DNA of 64,000 bases from Salminus brasiliensis (taxonomy: Eukaryota; Chordata; Actinopteri; Characiformes; Bryconidae), in the NCBI RefSeq assembly GCF_030463535.1, contig NC_132879.1:47186094-47250093 (forward strand). The letters are read 5' to 3'. Positions 12,640-45,700 of this stretch are shown in pieces. The notes below the pieces were generated by a model. That model did no database searches. It had not been told where the DNA came from and saw nothing but the letters and a program-made list of their open reading frames with translations. How positions within the stretch are numbered: the first letter of the stretch is position 1; the number at the start of each line of letters is the position of its first letter. The position numbers and the translations under genes are program-made.

Positions 12640-12712
12640 CGCCCAACGTGGGGCTCGAACCCACGACCCTGAGATTAAGAGTCTCATGCTCTACCGACTG
12701 AGCTAGCCGGGC
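12640..12712 (-). tRNA. tRNA-Lys (anticodon CTT)
   Basis: Read on the minus strand, the 73-nt sequence folds as a standard cloverleaf. The acceptor stem 'GCCCGGC' pairs with 'GTTGGGC' (one G-T pair), followed by discriminator G. The D-loop region is 'TAGCTCAGTCGGTAGAGCA' (A box). The anticodon loop 'ACTCTTAAT' has CTT at its centre, and the T arm 'GTGGGTTCGAGCCCCAC' contains the B box. There is no intron and no encoded CCA, as expected for a nuclear eukaryotic gene. It matches the canonical vertebrate tRNA-Lys-CTT and looks functional. It stands alone between svopl and kiaa1549. No TTTT run follows immediately; the first T-run on the minus strand is several tens of bases downstream. Confidence 0.96.
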
Positions 12713-14071
12713 GTTGACGTCACGCGGCAAGATTGATCTCAACTGTTCAACACAGACAAACTAGTCTGTAAAACTCCTTATTATTCAGATTTTTAGAAAC
12801 TCTTTTGTCTTAAGAAAGATTAATATTCTTAAAACAATATTTGTAAAAGCTTATAATAACCTCACGCTGGTCTACACTGTAAGTTCAAAAGGCAAGCGAC
12901 TAAAATGCAGTTTAATTAGCATTTAACGAGAGTAAAAACTGAGTGTTTTTAGTTATTATATATTGTTAGTGTCTACATTAGAAATATAACGTCTTTTCTG
13001 AGTTTGGCCACATGAATCAGATTTTCCTAGGACAGTTTTGTTCGTGTTGGCTGTTTTCTCCACCGCCACGTCTACATTTTCTATGCTGTAAAATGCAGCA
13101 CGCTATAAAAGTCTACATGAGAGAGAAGTTTTTGTTTTAAGAACTGTTTATGAACATTTATGAACCAACATCGTCCTAAGAACTACCTTAAATTTATTCT
13201 GAGTCCCAACAAAAAGTCTGCGTCTGATTCATGATGTGTTTTTAAGAGATTTTGAGATGTTTGCAGATGTTTTCTTATGATGATGGTATAATGATCTTAT
13301 TGTCCTGGTAAAGTGAACAAATCAGTCCCAAATAAGAAAACATTGGTGAGTGTCAGACTCAGGTAGTGAACACTGCATAAGCAGGATTAAAGAAGATATT
13401 TCTTTTTTTAAGAGCAGTTGGTGAATAAGGCCCAACTCCTTATTGTTGGTCATTTTAAGTTGCTTCTGAGGAAAGCTTTTGTAAACCTGGCCTTTGGTGA
13501 ACACAGAGCAGGGCAAGTCACAGTAAAGGCCGGTAAAGCAGTGGAGTAAACATGTTTACTCTGTCTTGTACTCTGTTGATCTAGGTGCGCTCAGTCAACA
13601 AGGCATTTTCAGCAATCCACTTCACAGCAGGTGTGGTCAACTCATGTACCTGCTCAGCTGACCTATGAAAAGCTTAATATGTGTCACACCTACACCTGCA
13701 GTACTTTACATGGACTCCACTTCAGTTTTAATGCACGTAATTTATTATCCCATGTTAAATTTACACAACAATCTAGAGACAGTACACATCAAATACAGGG
13801 ATGCAGTTTTGCAGGGACCAAGAGAGAGATGGAATGGAGAGACAGTGGGGGGTGGGGAGAAACGAAAGGAAAGGAGGAGATTTCCTAGGTGCTGGCAAGG
13901 AAACATCTGTGAACATGGATGAAGAATAGAGATGTTTTATGAGTCTCTGAAACCAAAAAACTAAAAATGAACATTCTTTAAGTTTTCATTATAGTTTCCA
14001 TGGCCTCTTCTATGGCACTCGTATATAGGGACCAAGGGAGACATTTCTCACTCTTTTTTCTCAAATACTGC

Positions 14072-14073
<2 letters not shown>
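12713..14073. other. Intergenic, nothing recognised
   Basis: AT-rich sequence with no conserved coding exon on either strand. The short frames at 13631-13922 overlap each other in different frames and have no domain features. Confidence 0.4.

Positions 14074-14135
<62 letters not shown>
14074..14135 (+). repeat. (CA)n microsatellite
   Basis: About 31 uninterrupted CA units. Confidence 0.95.
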
Positions 14136-14139
<4 letters not shown>

Positions 14140-14257
14140 TCTTCAGTCTGATTGAGTTTTACCTCTTCACAGAGTTTATACATTTTCCTTGCTGTTGATA
14201 TGATTTAGTTTAGTTGCGGTAAGGTTTCACTGGTCTTTTTGCTGACATTTGCTATGG

Positions 14258-14261
<4 letters not shown>

Positions 14262-14313
<52 letters not shown>

Positions 14314-14319
14314 ACACTG
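14262..14319 (+). repeat. (CA)n microsatellite with one interruption
   Basis: A second CA tract begins 126 bp after the end of the first, broken once by 'aaa'. A minus-strand open frame across it yields only a Val-Cys run. Confidence 0.95.
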
Positions 14320-14979
14320 TTGAATAGCACCATATCGGTCAAGTGGTTGGAAACATTACATGTAACAGTATAAACAAAGGAATAACAGTGTACCCTTTGC
14401 TTATGAACGAACACGCTCCTGGTGGACAGGTGTGGTGCCCGCAGAAAAAACTGAAAAATAAAAAATAAATTCTCCTGGTGGTCTTCGCAGAACGCAGATG
14501 AAGAAGAGGGTCCTAGCAATGACGTTTGCCTCTACACGTTGTCTTTTTCAAATGTGAAGAAATATAGGTCCATATACATATTATAACTCTCTCTATAGTT
14601 TATACTTTAATCATAAATACTGACTTTAGAGTGGTTTCAAAAAATACTATTCACTTCAGGTTTATAAACGGCAAAATACTGAAGCTCCTTTTTTCTGATG
14701 ATTAGAAGATGGTTTTGTCTGTGCTTTGACCTCTCGTGGTTAGTCTCTTATACCGATACACAGTATTTACTCATTTTGAACAAAATCTATCAAACTTGGT
14801 TATCACCTTTTTTTCTTTTTTAAACAATTCTTTTTAAGCATATATATCAGCATGCCCATCAAGACATTAACACAATAAATAATAATCAAAAAAAAAAAAA
14901 AAAAGTATAACTCCACATGCGCATTACCTTCAGGCCTGCTGAGACCTCTCTAACCTCCATCTCAGCAAGACAGGGGGAG

Positions 14980-16060
14980 AGAGAGATAGAGAGCGATAGT
15001 GAGCAAAAGTGAGACTGAGAGAAATACTGAGATAGCTGATGACAGAGACAGAGAGAGAGAAAGAGAGAGAGAGTAGAGGGTTTTCCATCCACCAAGTTTT
15101 CGCAAATTTTGAAAACAGGAAAATGAGTGATGTAAAAGGGTTTCAAGTCGTAAGTCATATGATTCCCTCATGAGCTGCCACTGGTGAAACGTCTGGCTTT
15201 ACGGATGGTCCAATTCTGACAAGCGGTTTTTCAAAGGTTGCTTTCCACATTATGAAATTTCAAATGCAAAGCTGGTCTGAAAAATGGCTCTGCACTGCTC
15301 TCCCGGAACTGTTGTGTGTTTGTGCTCCCAGAGGGTTGGTGGACGTTGTTGGAGTGCCATAAAGACTTCAGCCTTTATTAGGAGAGCCACTGCTCGTCCT
15401 GCTCAGCGTCTCTGAGCTGCAAACAACACAGCCATAAAAGAAACTGCAAACAGCTGTAAAGATGATTCTGCTTAATTCAGCTTGTTCTGATGCGGTTCCT
15501 AATCATCGAAAGTTTCTTTGCAGAACTGTAGTGGATGGAAACACAAAGTTATAGTTGTTGAGAGAGAGAGAGGCAGTTATGTAGTAAGATCGAGATTAAG
15601 AGTGTGATAGGCTGAGAGATATCAAAAGAGAGATAAAGAATCTAGAGAGTGAGTAATAAGGACAGATAATGAGATAGTTGGAGAGTTATGTAGCGAGATT
15701 AAGATTTAAATTGAGACATGGAGATAGAGATTGCTGCAAGAGAGACTGAGACTACAGAGATACTGAAAAAGAGACAGATGTCAAGAAAAAGAGCAAGAGA
15801 AAGACTGAGATTATAAAGAGAGACTGAGAAAGACTGAGATAGAGGCAGAGATCAAGAAAGGAAGTGAGAAAGAAAAAAACCAAGACAGTTATATAGAGAG
15901 ACTGAGAAAAAGAGATAGATGCAGAGATCAAGAAAGGAAGAGAGAGAGAGATTGAGTGTGACCGAGAAAGATCAACAGAATGAGAAAGTGAGAAAGTTGG
16001 AGAGAAATAGAGATAGAAAAAGACAGTAAGAGAAAGAGAGTGGGAGATTTAGACAGGAAA
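14980..16060 (+). repeat. Long purine-rich GAGA-type tract
   Basis: Two blocks (14980-15080 and 15560-16060) consist largely of imperfect repeats of 'gagagactgagaaagagata' type, with very few pyrimidines on this strand. Units such as 'gactgagaaagactgagat' and 'agatcaagaaaggaag' recur at irregular spacing, so it is a diverged minisatellite rather than a simple GA run. It lies downstream of kiaa1549, either intergenic or in a very long 3' UTR. Confidence 0.75.
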
Positions 16061-19000
16061 GGCTTGAGATTAGGCCTCGTGTACAACACAATACGTAACA
16101 GGGCCTTAAAACCACCTTATCACATAAACCCCACAGCAACCATGAACATAATCTCAGCGAAAATCTACATGATTGTATACATGGAAATACAAACAGATCG
16201 TCTACTGGATTACTGAGTTCAACCACCGATACGCCTTAACAGTGTTTTGGTCTTTTTTTTTCTTTTTTTTTTACATCCCATACCAATACTTTCTCATTTT
16301 CAACATATTTTAAATACTTCATATTTGTATAGCAGTAAAAATAAATCAAATCTAATATGGTCGTACACATACAATAATATTGTGCTCATAGGGTATACAT
16401 CAATATGTACTTCACATATTTATATAATAAGCATTTAAATCTGTATATATCTATATAGGTACCATATAATTTTCTCCCTTTCTTTTTCCAGGTAAACCCT
16501 TACATGATTTCTGCTCGCTCGAGCATATAGCATTGCCACCATGATAATAATGTGCAAAGATGAAGAATGTGCAAAACAAACAGCTGTAAACTGAGAGATA
16601 TCCACTCGAGGGAAAAGCGCTACTCGAGCCTCTACTCTAAACCAACACACACCGGCTCATGGCACAGCCTAACTCTCACGAACCACAGGCAAAGAAAACA
16701 AGCGCAGCAAAGAAAACACGCCAGCATCCCGGATGGATGGCATGGTGAACTTGGAAATGACGAACAAACGCTTTTCCTCTGGCCCACGCTTCGAGGCTGA
16801 ATCCTGCTCTGGAATGAGTGAAAGTTTTGGCATCTTGACGAACTTGGGGGTGATGGTCCTTTCTGTGGCCGCGACTGAGGGCGCCTGCTCAGCAGCCCCG
16901 GGGACCCAGTAGACCTAGAGGGTCTTGTTCATTTACAGTCGAGACAGAAGGCTGTGACCATGGACAACAACTCTGTGAGGCAGTGGATACCAACCCTCTT
17001 CCAGAAGATCTACCCTCCTGTAGAGTCACCAAACAAACATTCAACAGCAAACACCAATGTTCTTCTGATGTTTACGATTGTCTTTAAATTGTCTGTAAAA
17101 TAGAACTGATGAGCCAAATCTGGATGATCAGAACAATTACATTTTTCCTTTTTTTGTTGGTTGTTGTGTTCTTCCCCTTTTGAGCACTGACTAACGTGAC
17201 TGACTCTGACATTGTTCCAAAAAAGAACTGTGTAGAACCAGGTTATTTACATGTTTGACCAAACTATGGATACTAGTTTATCAGGAGGTAACTTTGGCAG
17301 CCACCAGAGTCTTCGATGTCCATATCGACATACTACAAATGTGCTCACTGGACTGGCCTTAACACACCAGGGGTCAACAAAATAAGCCCTGTTTCAGTGC
17401 TGTATATAACATGCCATCGTTGACTTAAACTCCACCTTAATACCACCTGAAGTGCCCTTTCTTAACCATATACCCAACAACCGTATACACCACAGTTCTC
17501 ATTCTAGGCATGTACAGTCAGGTCCGTGTTCAAGTATTTGAGCAATAACAACTTTAGCAATTTTGCTTCCATACCCCACCACAATGGTTTTCAAATGAAG
17601 CAAATAAGATGGGTCTGACATAGATTATATTCACAGGGTTTAACGCAAATACAGCATTAACTGTTAAGGATGTAATGTGATAACAGGCTTCTTTTTAAAA
17701 CTTGGTTGCAAATCCAATCAGTGCTACCTGAAGTCTTGACCCCACTGACATCACCAATAGCTGACCTTTTTTTAAGTGAAACAACTTGCCTAAATAGGTT
17801 GAGGTTAGGTGACTGACTCAACCATTTAAGAACATAGAAATCTTTAGAAACCCTTGGGTTGCTTTCATAGTATGTGTTAGGTCAGTTTCCAACTGTACCA
17901 TCTGTACTGTGAAGTCGCATCTCATCAGTTTTGTGGAATTAGACTGTATATGTGCAGAAGGTATAGCTCTATATACTTCAGAATTCATCCTATTACTTCT
18001 ATCACCAATAAACACCAGCAACCCAGTTCCATTGGCAGACAATACAACCCATAGTACAACAATGCAATGCCAGTGCCTCCATCATGTTTGACAGATGATT
18101 TGCTACCAAATCAACACTAGGAATAAACTACATCCTTAATTTACCATGAAATAATAACTGTGAAAATGAATAACCTAAATGGCCAATGCAGTAGTTTTGT
18201 TAAACTCTGTGAATTTAAGCTAAACATTGCTCACATTTTGACTGCTTTATTTCAAATTTACTGGTGTCCACGTGCAAAATTACAAAATTAAATTACTGTC
18301 CAAATGCATATGGACCCGACTGTAAGTTGCTTTACCAGACTTAAGCCAGCTAATTAGGTCACTGAGGGCAACTGTGCTGCTACTGAAAAGCTCTAGTGCT
18401 ACAAAGTCTGCGAAGGCATGTTAAACACAGAGGGAATCAGACGGAAGATCTTCTGGATTAGATGCAGTTGATAGGCCTGGAACTGAACTCTACACGAGAG
18501 ATGATAACCACTGTAGAATGGCAGCGCCCGTGCAAACTTTTAACTGTTCTGAAATGTCAGGTGGGCCAGATGACAGCTGCTCACTGACAACGTACCAGCC
18601 GATCTAACCATTTCAGAGCAGCAAAAGATTACAAATGAAGTAGAAAACAAGAACAAAGCAGGGCAGGACACTACTTCAGAGTTTTTGGGCATGGCCACTG
18701 GATGGCATGACTGTGGAACGAGGAAATGAGATTTAGCACCAGAGGAAGTCGAGGGGCTGGACGATGACCCTTCTGTAGGAAGCACTTTGACGGACATGTA
18801 GTAATGGCACTGAAAGGGGAGGGGTGTCACAATAGTTGTTCTCCTTTCGTTTCACTGCTCTCTCAAAGCATGCAATTTAAGAGAGAGAAGCTTCTACTGG
18901 ATATTTGTTCGAGAGAGGGTGCCTTGTGTTATAGGGTAGTGAGGGGACTAAACCGGAGACGTCTATAGTGCTCTGTGGTGTGACGGACTTGGACTGTTTT

Positions 19001-19325
19001 TTTCCCCTTAGCGACGAAGCAGAAGGCTTACATGAGTGTGACTGGGGATGGGAGGTCCACGTACCTTAGCTCTGGTACCTGGTTTGAGGATGTGCTAGAA
19101 GTGAGGGCCTTAAAGTGAGGTCTCCATAAGGGTAGTATATATCCTTGTGTATCAGTCCAGCTAGCCAAGCTGTAGTTGGCTACGGAGACAAGGTATAAAC
19201 AAAGCTGTGTCATCTCTGGCAGCTGTGTTCAGTGGTAGATAATTTAGCATGTTTAAACTAGTGTCGCACAGCTTAGCCAGCTGTGAATGGAGGTTACCCA
19301 GGAAGGGGATTGGGTAGGGCGGATC
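16061..19325 (-). other. kiaa1549 3' flank, probably including its 3' UTR
   Basis: No coding exon is found. The stretch directly follows the kiaa1549 stop codon on the minus strand, and the mammalian orthologue has a multi-kilobase 3' UTR, so much of this could be transcribed. A relatively GC-rich, non-repetitive block at 16640-16980 may be conserved UTR. A Tc1-type element occupies 17515-18322. No single polyadenylation signal stands out. Confidence 0.4.
17515..18322 (-). mobile_element. Tc1/mariner element, internally decayed
   Basis: The ends are imperfect inverted repeats flanked by TA on both sides: left 'cagtcaggtccgtgttcaag', right read on the other strand 'cagtcgggtccatatgcatt'. The interior near 18005-18085 contains, in reverse orientation, the decayed Tc1 transposase block that normally encodes a GGGS-IMLWGC-type stretch ('cccagttccattggcag', 'gcctccatcatgtttgaca'). 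Length is 808 bp, about half a full element, so it is a deletion derivative. It lies in the 3' flank or UTR of kiaa1549. Confidence 0.8.
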
Positions 19326-40421
<21,096 letters not shown>

Positions 40422-40498
40422 TCACGAGCCGCACGCGATTCCTTCACGACGGCCGACCGCGTTCCCGCGCGAAGGGTGAGTTCTCCTCGCCGGCATCT
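40422..40498 (-). promoter_or_regulatory. kiaa1549: kiaa1549 leader segment with a 24-codon uORF abutting the main AUG
   Basis: The exon begins at 40498 after a strong acceptor (pyrimidine tract ending 'ctctctttcag'). An ATG at 40496-40494 opens a 24-codon frame ending in TGA at 40424-40422. The very next base starts the first in-frame ATG of kiaa1549 (40421). This arrangement suits termination-reinitiation or leaky scanning control. A second in-frame ATG 12 nt downstream has purine at -3 and G at +4. The regulatory effect is inferred; the positions are seen directly. Confidence 0.7.
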
Positions 40499-40800
40499 CT
40501 GAAAGAGAGGAGAGGAGAGCATCCATTCAGTGGAGGAACGTCGAGTCTGACGGTTAAAACAAGGGGCTCCTGATTCACTGCTGCTCAAAGGCACAGATTA
40601 ACATGTGAGGCCTCCAGAAACCGTGAGAACTTGAGAACGGGGGGTTAGGGTTTTCCCGCAGAGAGGAAATGTAGGCTACTGTGATAAACGACCCTCGGTT
40701 AGAGACCCGGTATAGATTTCCATCAGTGTGACCGTCGAGGTAGAAAAAGGGTGGAGGGAGGCGTTTCATCCGCATACAGATGCCACAGATAGTGTGAGGG

Positions 40801-40801
<1 letters not shown>

Positions 40802-40836
<35 letters not shown>
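40802..40836 (+). repeat. (CA)n microsatellite
   Basis: About 17 CA units lie in the leader intron of kiaa1549, between the non-coding exon and the exon carrying the start codon. Confidence 0.93.
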
Positions 40837-40838
<2 letters not shown>

Positions 40839-40948
40839 TCAGTCTTACAGATAAACCTTCAGCATACCGCTTAGCACCAGGCGTCACCGCTACAGAGAGG
40901 CTGGTTAGTGAGGGAGAGGGGGGCTGAGGAGGGGGTATTTTCGCTTAC

Positions 40949-41560
40949 CTGGGGTTCAGAGATGCAGCAGAGGGCCGGGCTCATATCACTCCTCTCCGGT
41001 TCTGCACAGCTAGCCCCTCCGACAGCCCACAGCACCGAAACGGAACCGAGAAGGGCGCGAAAACCGGGCACAAACAGCCTGAACAGGGGGGCGTAACGGC
41101 AACGAGCCGAACCCCTAAAATCCTGGCGCTCCCACGGTACAGCGTAAACGAGCTCCGCGGCACTACCCGAGATTCGGTCCGCTCGTTGCCTTGGAGCTCC
41201 GGGACATTCGCGGCGCCTCCGTGGATATCTCCGGCTCCTCGTCCCCCACGTACCGAGGCTGAAAGGTTAAACGAGGGCTGTCGGTTAAACGGAGGCGACG
41301 TGGGCCCGCTCCCATTTCGGCCCGTGGTGAAAGAAAAGAGGCGGAAAAAATAACGGCTCCGCTGTGTTGGTGTGGTCGCTGGCCGGCGCGGAACCCCGCC
41401 CACTTTACCCTATTCACAGCGATGTATAGAGGAGGGCGGCGCTGCGATTGGCTCCCGGCGCTGTCAATCAAACACGAGCTCCATGCGTCTGTAGTTGATT
41501 TCGCATGCATCGCTGAAGCCGCGCGGCGGTCTCACGGTCACGGGGAACAGCTAGGAAAAC
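40949..41560 (-). promoter_or_regulatory. kiaa1549: kiaa1549 CpG-rich promoter and non-coding first exon
   Basis: This GC- and CpG-dense block stands out from its AT-rich surroundings. On the minus strand a good donor 'CCCCAG|gtaagcg' at 40949/40948 can end a non-coding first exon that splices to 40498. Upstream there is a CCAAT box (minus 'agccaat', about 41443-41450) and a weak TATA-like 'ctatacat' near 41421-41428, which would place transcription start around 41390. The long open frames across this block on the minus strand contain no domain and reflect low stop density in CpG-rich DNA. Confidence 0.65.
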
Positions 41561-42087
41561 GACTACAGCATGAATGTTAGGGGTTTTAATGGCCGGAGAA
41601 CAGCAGCACTAGTAGACAGCCGGGTCATTCGCCCTAGATGCTCCATCATGAGAGCACACGGCAAACAAGATACTGCCTGAATTAGAGCTACAGCTCAGCT
41701 CCGGACAGTAAAGCGGTCAAGAAGAAGAGTGGAGGTCCTCATTTACAGTCTCTACTGATTTGTAGCGCTTTGACTGGATATAATGGAGAAAACGCACCGT
41801 GGAGCCTTTCACATATTCCCCTAATGCACTGTCGCCACCTACCGGTTGCGACTGGACATTACGAGCTGTGTGTGAATTCTCGTCACACCCACTGGTTACC
41901 AGATGGCCAACATTTTCTATTTAGATTTTGGCATTTAAATAACAGTTACTGATTATATAACGAGTCAGAATAAATAATTAAAGCGAAGTGACAAAAATGC
42001 CTGCTTTGACACCCGTTTCTGCAGAATGGATAAGCATTACAACAGAAGACAGATCATCAAAAAGAGTCAGCATGGACATAAAATATA
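41561..42087. other. Intergenic gap between kiaa1549 promoter and zc3hav1-like 3' end
   Basis: About 530 bp with no recognisable exon. There is no room or sequence here for an ADP-ribosyltransferase domain that could extend the upstream zc3hav1-like gene. Confidence 0.6.
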
Positions 42088-42093
42088 TTTATT
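42088..42093 (-). terminator. Candidate polyadenylation signal of the zc3hav1-like gene
   Basis: Minus-strand AATAAA lies about 680 nt past the stop codon at 42775. It is the most plausible signal before the kiaa1549 promoter; cleavage would fall near 42065-42078. Confidence 0.45.
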
Positions 42094-42774
42094 GATGAGG
42101 ATTGTGAATATAGACCGTAGAAAATAAAGTGCACAACATAGGAAAGAAGCAGACTAACACGTCAGGTTACAAATAAAAGCATGAATAAAGAGAAATGTAA
42201 CACTATTATATTATTATTTGCTGAACAGTGAAACATGGCCTGTGAAATTCAAATGCACAGTGTTTTAATTTTACAATGCCAGCTCTCTATACATAGGTGT
42301 ATCACCTACCATCTGTCAGTAACATCAAACATCTTGACAGGATCTTTCCTTTTCGTCCTGTTAACAGCGTTATTCTTTTTTCTTTTTACAGATTCTCTTT
42401 TTAATAATAACTGGTTTGAAAACCTAACACAAATGCAACTGTTTTCCAATGAGACATTTTGCCATAGTTGTACAAAACAAGCTCCATAAAAACAAACATA
42501 CTGGCAAAACCACGAAATGATGAGAATTAACAGGCATTTAAAGTCTTGCCTGTGACATGATGAGCTACATTTCTTTAATATGTCCCTTTTTGTTTATGAT
42601 TAGAAAGTCCAGTGTTTCCAGTATTTACCAACCAGTCATAATCATTGTAAGTGTATATGGGAAACACACTGCATATGTATCCACCATTGACTATTTGGTG
42701 CCCAGTGCTATTTTTGGATCCATCTCTTGTTGTATATGCAAACAATGTCAGTATGTATAGCTGTGTGCACTGCT

Positions 42775-45700
42775 TCACTGTGCTACTTTGCTCTCCACCT
42801 CACTGATGGGAACAAAGCGTGGCCGTCTGCGTACTCTCCTCTTTGTGTTGTGCTTCGGGTTCCTCTGGTACATATCTGCAACACAGGGCACAGTGTGCTT
42901 TAGAAAGATAGCAAAATGTAAAAACAGACCAGATGCAGTGCCGTTATATTGTAAAAACATATTAACATTAACAAGACAGCCTATAATTAACACGGGGCAA
43001 AGTCATTCTGTGCTGGAAATGAATCACAACATTTCCTTCCCTTAAGACCAAATTAGCTGATAATGCAAAGTGGTCAAAGTGATTATTTTATTTGTTGTTT
43101 CAGTAATTGGTAATCATTTTGTACTTTACATTAAATTGCAATAATTAAAATTCACCAATTTCAAGAGTACTGAACAAACAATCCCTGAGGACCATCTTGT
43201 AATGGTTGTGTGGTTTGATGTACTTATGTTAAAGTAATCATTTTTACAGGACCTTTTTCCAACCTCTATCACTTAAAATTACAGACTTTTTCATTAAAAG
43301 ATAATGATAATTATTTTCATAAGATAATTATCATTCTCTTTTCTGTAGGCTGAAATATATAACCAGCCTCTGTTTTGCTCTGTATTGTCTTTAGTGTTGT
43401 TCATGCAGCAGTGAAACACCAGCTGAAACACCCCTATAACTTCAACATGATTATGGGTGGGGATAAACGTCTGTTGGTCGCGTGTATAGTGTGTGTATAT
43501 GTAAATACACTTTGTGTGACATCACAAAATGAAGTGATTATGGTTGGGTATTGCAAAGCTTGTTAGCAGCTTTTTTGCTTGAATGCAGGGTTTACGCTTA
43601 GCAACAGATGCTTATGGAAGTTTTTTTCCTAGAGAAATAAAAGGGGTGAAAAAGTTTTGGCATGCATTAAATGCCATGATGATACAAATACACTAGAAAC
43701 ACCCAACCACCCACATAAAGTACCACAGCAACTACATGGCCTGAGTAACCACCTGAGACACCATAGCAACCACCTAGCAACCACTAATCCATATAATGGA
43801 AACCATCTAAAATACTATAGCAATCACCTTACAACACAACAATAAGTCTTTTAGCAATCACTTATCAACATCTACCAAGATTATAGCAACCAACTGGCAA
43901 CAATATAGTGACCACTTGGGATACCATAGCAACCACCTAGCAACACAATAGCCACCACTTAGCAACAGCAGAGTAACCAATGGGAACCAATTTAGATGCT
44001 CAAACATTCTGTGTTTCCTTCAGGAAATGCTTTGCATGCTTGTGGTTTGCATAGTTTCAGTTCAATGGTTTGAGGTGGAGCATGTGCTCGTTTGCATGCT
44101 ACATGAAACTTTCTTATTTGAAGAAAAAAAACACAAACAAAACATCCTTTAAGCAAAAAAGATTTTATATCAGTATCAGATAAGAAAAATGCCATCTCTG
44201 CAAAAAATGCTAATGTTCATATTAATAAGGCCTTGTAGAGGATTGTAATGATCATGCAAATAAAATGATACTGCTTTTTTAATTGATTAAATCACCATTT
44301 TTTAAGATAGCTGAACAGAAAGCTTGTGTGTGTGTGTGTGTGTGTGTGTAGTTACCTTGGAAACTGACATAGTAATGCCTGTTTCCCTTTATAACTGTGA
44401 CCTCTGCTGTGTTGTCTGTCAGAAAAGCTTCTTCCAGATCACGGGATGTTACAGATGTCACACGCTGCTTATCGTCCTGAAGAAGACACACTGGATTGAG
44501 AACACAAAAATAAACCCACACAGCAGAACACTACACATATCCTTCTGAAAGGCAGGTGTGTGTTCATGGTAAGAACTGTTTTGACTATTTGTATGTGCAC
44601 TAAAAGATCAGAAAGAATGCACAGAACAAGCACTGCCTCATGAACAGTCTGAGGCAATGCAGTGCAATGGTCTCACCGGCCTGCCGTATTCTATCCAGTT
44701 CTCATGGTCTCCCTTATAGTACCACATCCACTGCGTGGTCAGGATGTAATGGGCAGGCTTGGTGACAGAGGATGCGGTGGAGAGACGCCGCACCGGGTCA
44801 CTCACTCGTGTCATGGACAGGAAGTCCACTGGCTTCGAGCCCGGACTGAACCAACAGAGACAATAGAGGGAAGGAGGATGGGATGAAGACGCACAGAATT
44901 AAAAATGGAAAGTACTAAAACAGGATAAAAAAGGAAAAGCAGTAAGATGGCGGTAGACTTAAAAAGAGAATAGCTGGAACTGACACTTTTCTATGAAGTT
45001 GTAAAAGTGTGTATCAGATGAATGAGTGTGCACCTGTGTGAGTTCTTGGGGTTGCAGTAGGCTCTCTCTATCTCCTCCATCCCCCGCAGGTCTCTCCAGC
45101 CATCGCCCTCATACACCTCCCACTTGTATGGCAGGTTAAAATGCACCCGCTTGCACTGCTCTAAACATCAGCAATATCAGAACAAGTGACTCATCATGAT
45201 GGAGAAAAAGACAGAAAGACTGAATGAGAGAGATTGACGGAAAGAGAAGTGCCACAGACCTTGAAACCTGCAATTCCGCCTGATAAAGTGGAGACAGATC
45301 TCACTCTTCTCCTCCATCTGTAAAAGAGATCTCTCTGAAAGGCTCATTACTCGCTCTGAAACAAACACACAGAGATATCTTCATAAGTTTTTACATTGAA
45401 AAACAAAATTAAATTAAATTTTTAACATGTACTAGTCTTTACATAATAGTTTTTGCGAGATGTGTAATTACAGCTTTCCACTACACTCCAACCTAACACT
45501 AGCAAACAGTCTTTGCTCAGATGAAAACATGAATATCAGGATGACAAAACTGAAGTATTTGGTTCACAGTGTTTACTTTTTTTTTTAAAATAAGGCATAA
45601 TTCCGGTTGGAAAACTGATCACCCTTCTTGGCAGGATTGGTAGAATTTTGTTGATTTCCTGGCAGGAACCTGGCTTTTAAGCACAATCCGCATATTTGTG

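Noticed and set aside
14886-14905. Plus-strand 'aataaataataatc' followed by 17 A, suggesting a processed pseudogene tail
   Set aside because: No recognisable upstream mRNA-like sequence or target duplication was found; treated as a simple A-run.
40981-41403. 140-codon minus-strand open frame in GC-rich DNA
   Set aside because: It lies in the CpG-rich kiaa1549 promoter/leader, overlaps a splice donor at 40948/40949, has arginine/glycine/proline-biased composition with no domain, and is best explained by low stop-codon density.
41561-42774. Search for ADP-ribosyltransferase exons downstream of the zc3hav1-like stop
   Set aside because: No frame with the H-Y-E/I type catalytic pattern or other conserved ART segments was found on the minus strand before the kiaa1549 promoter.
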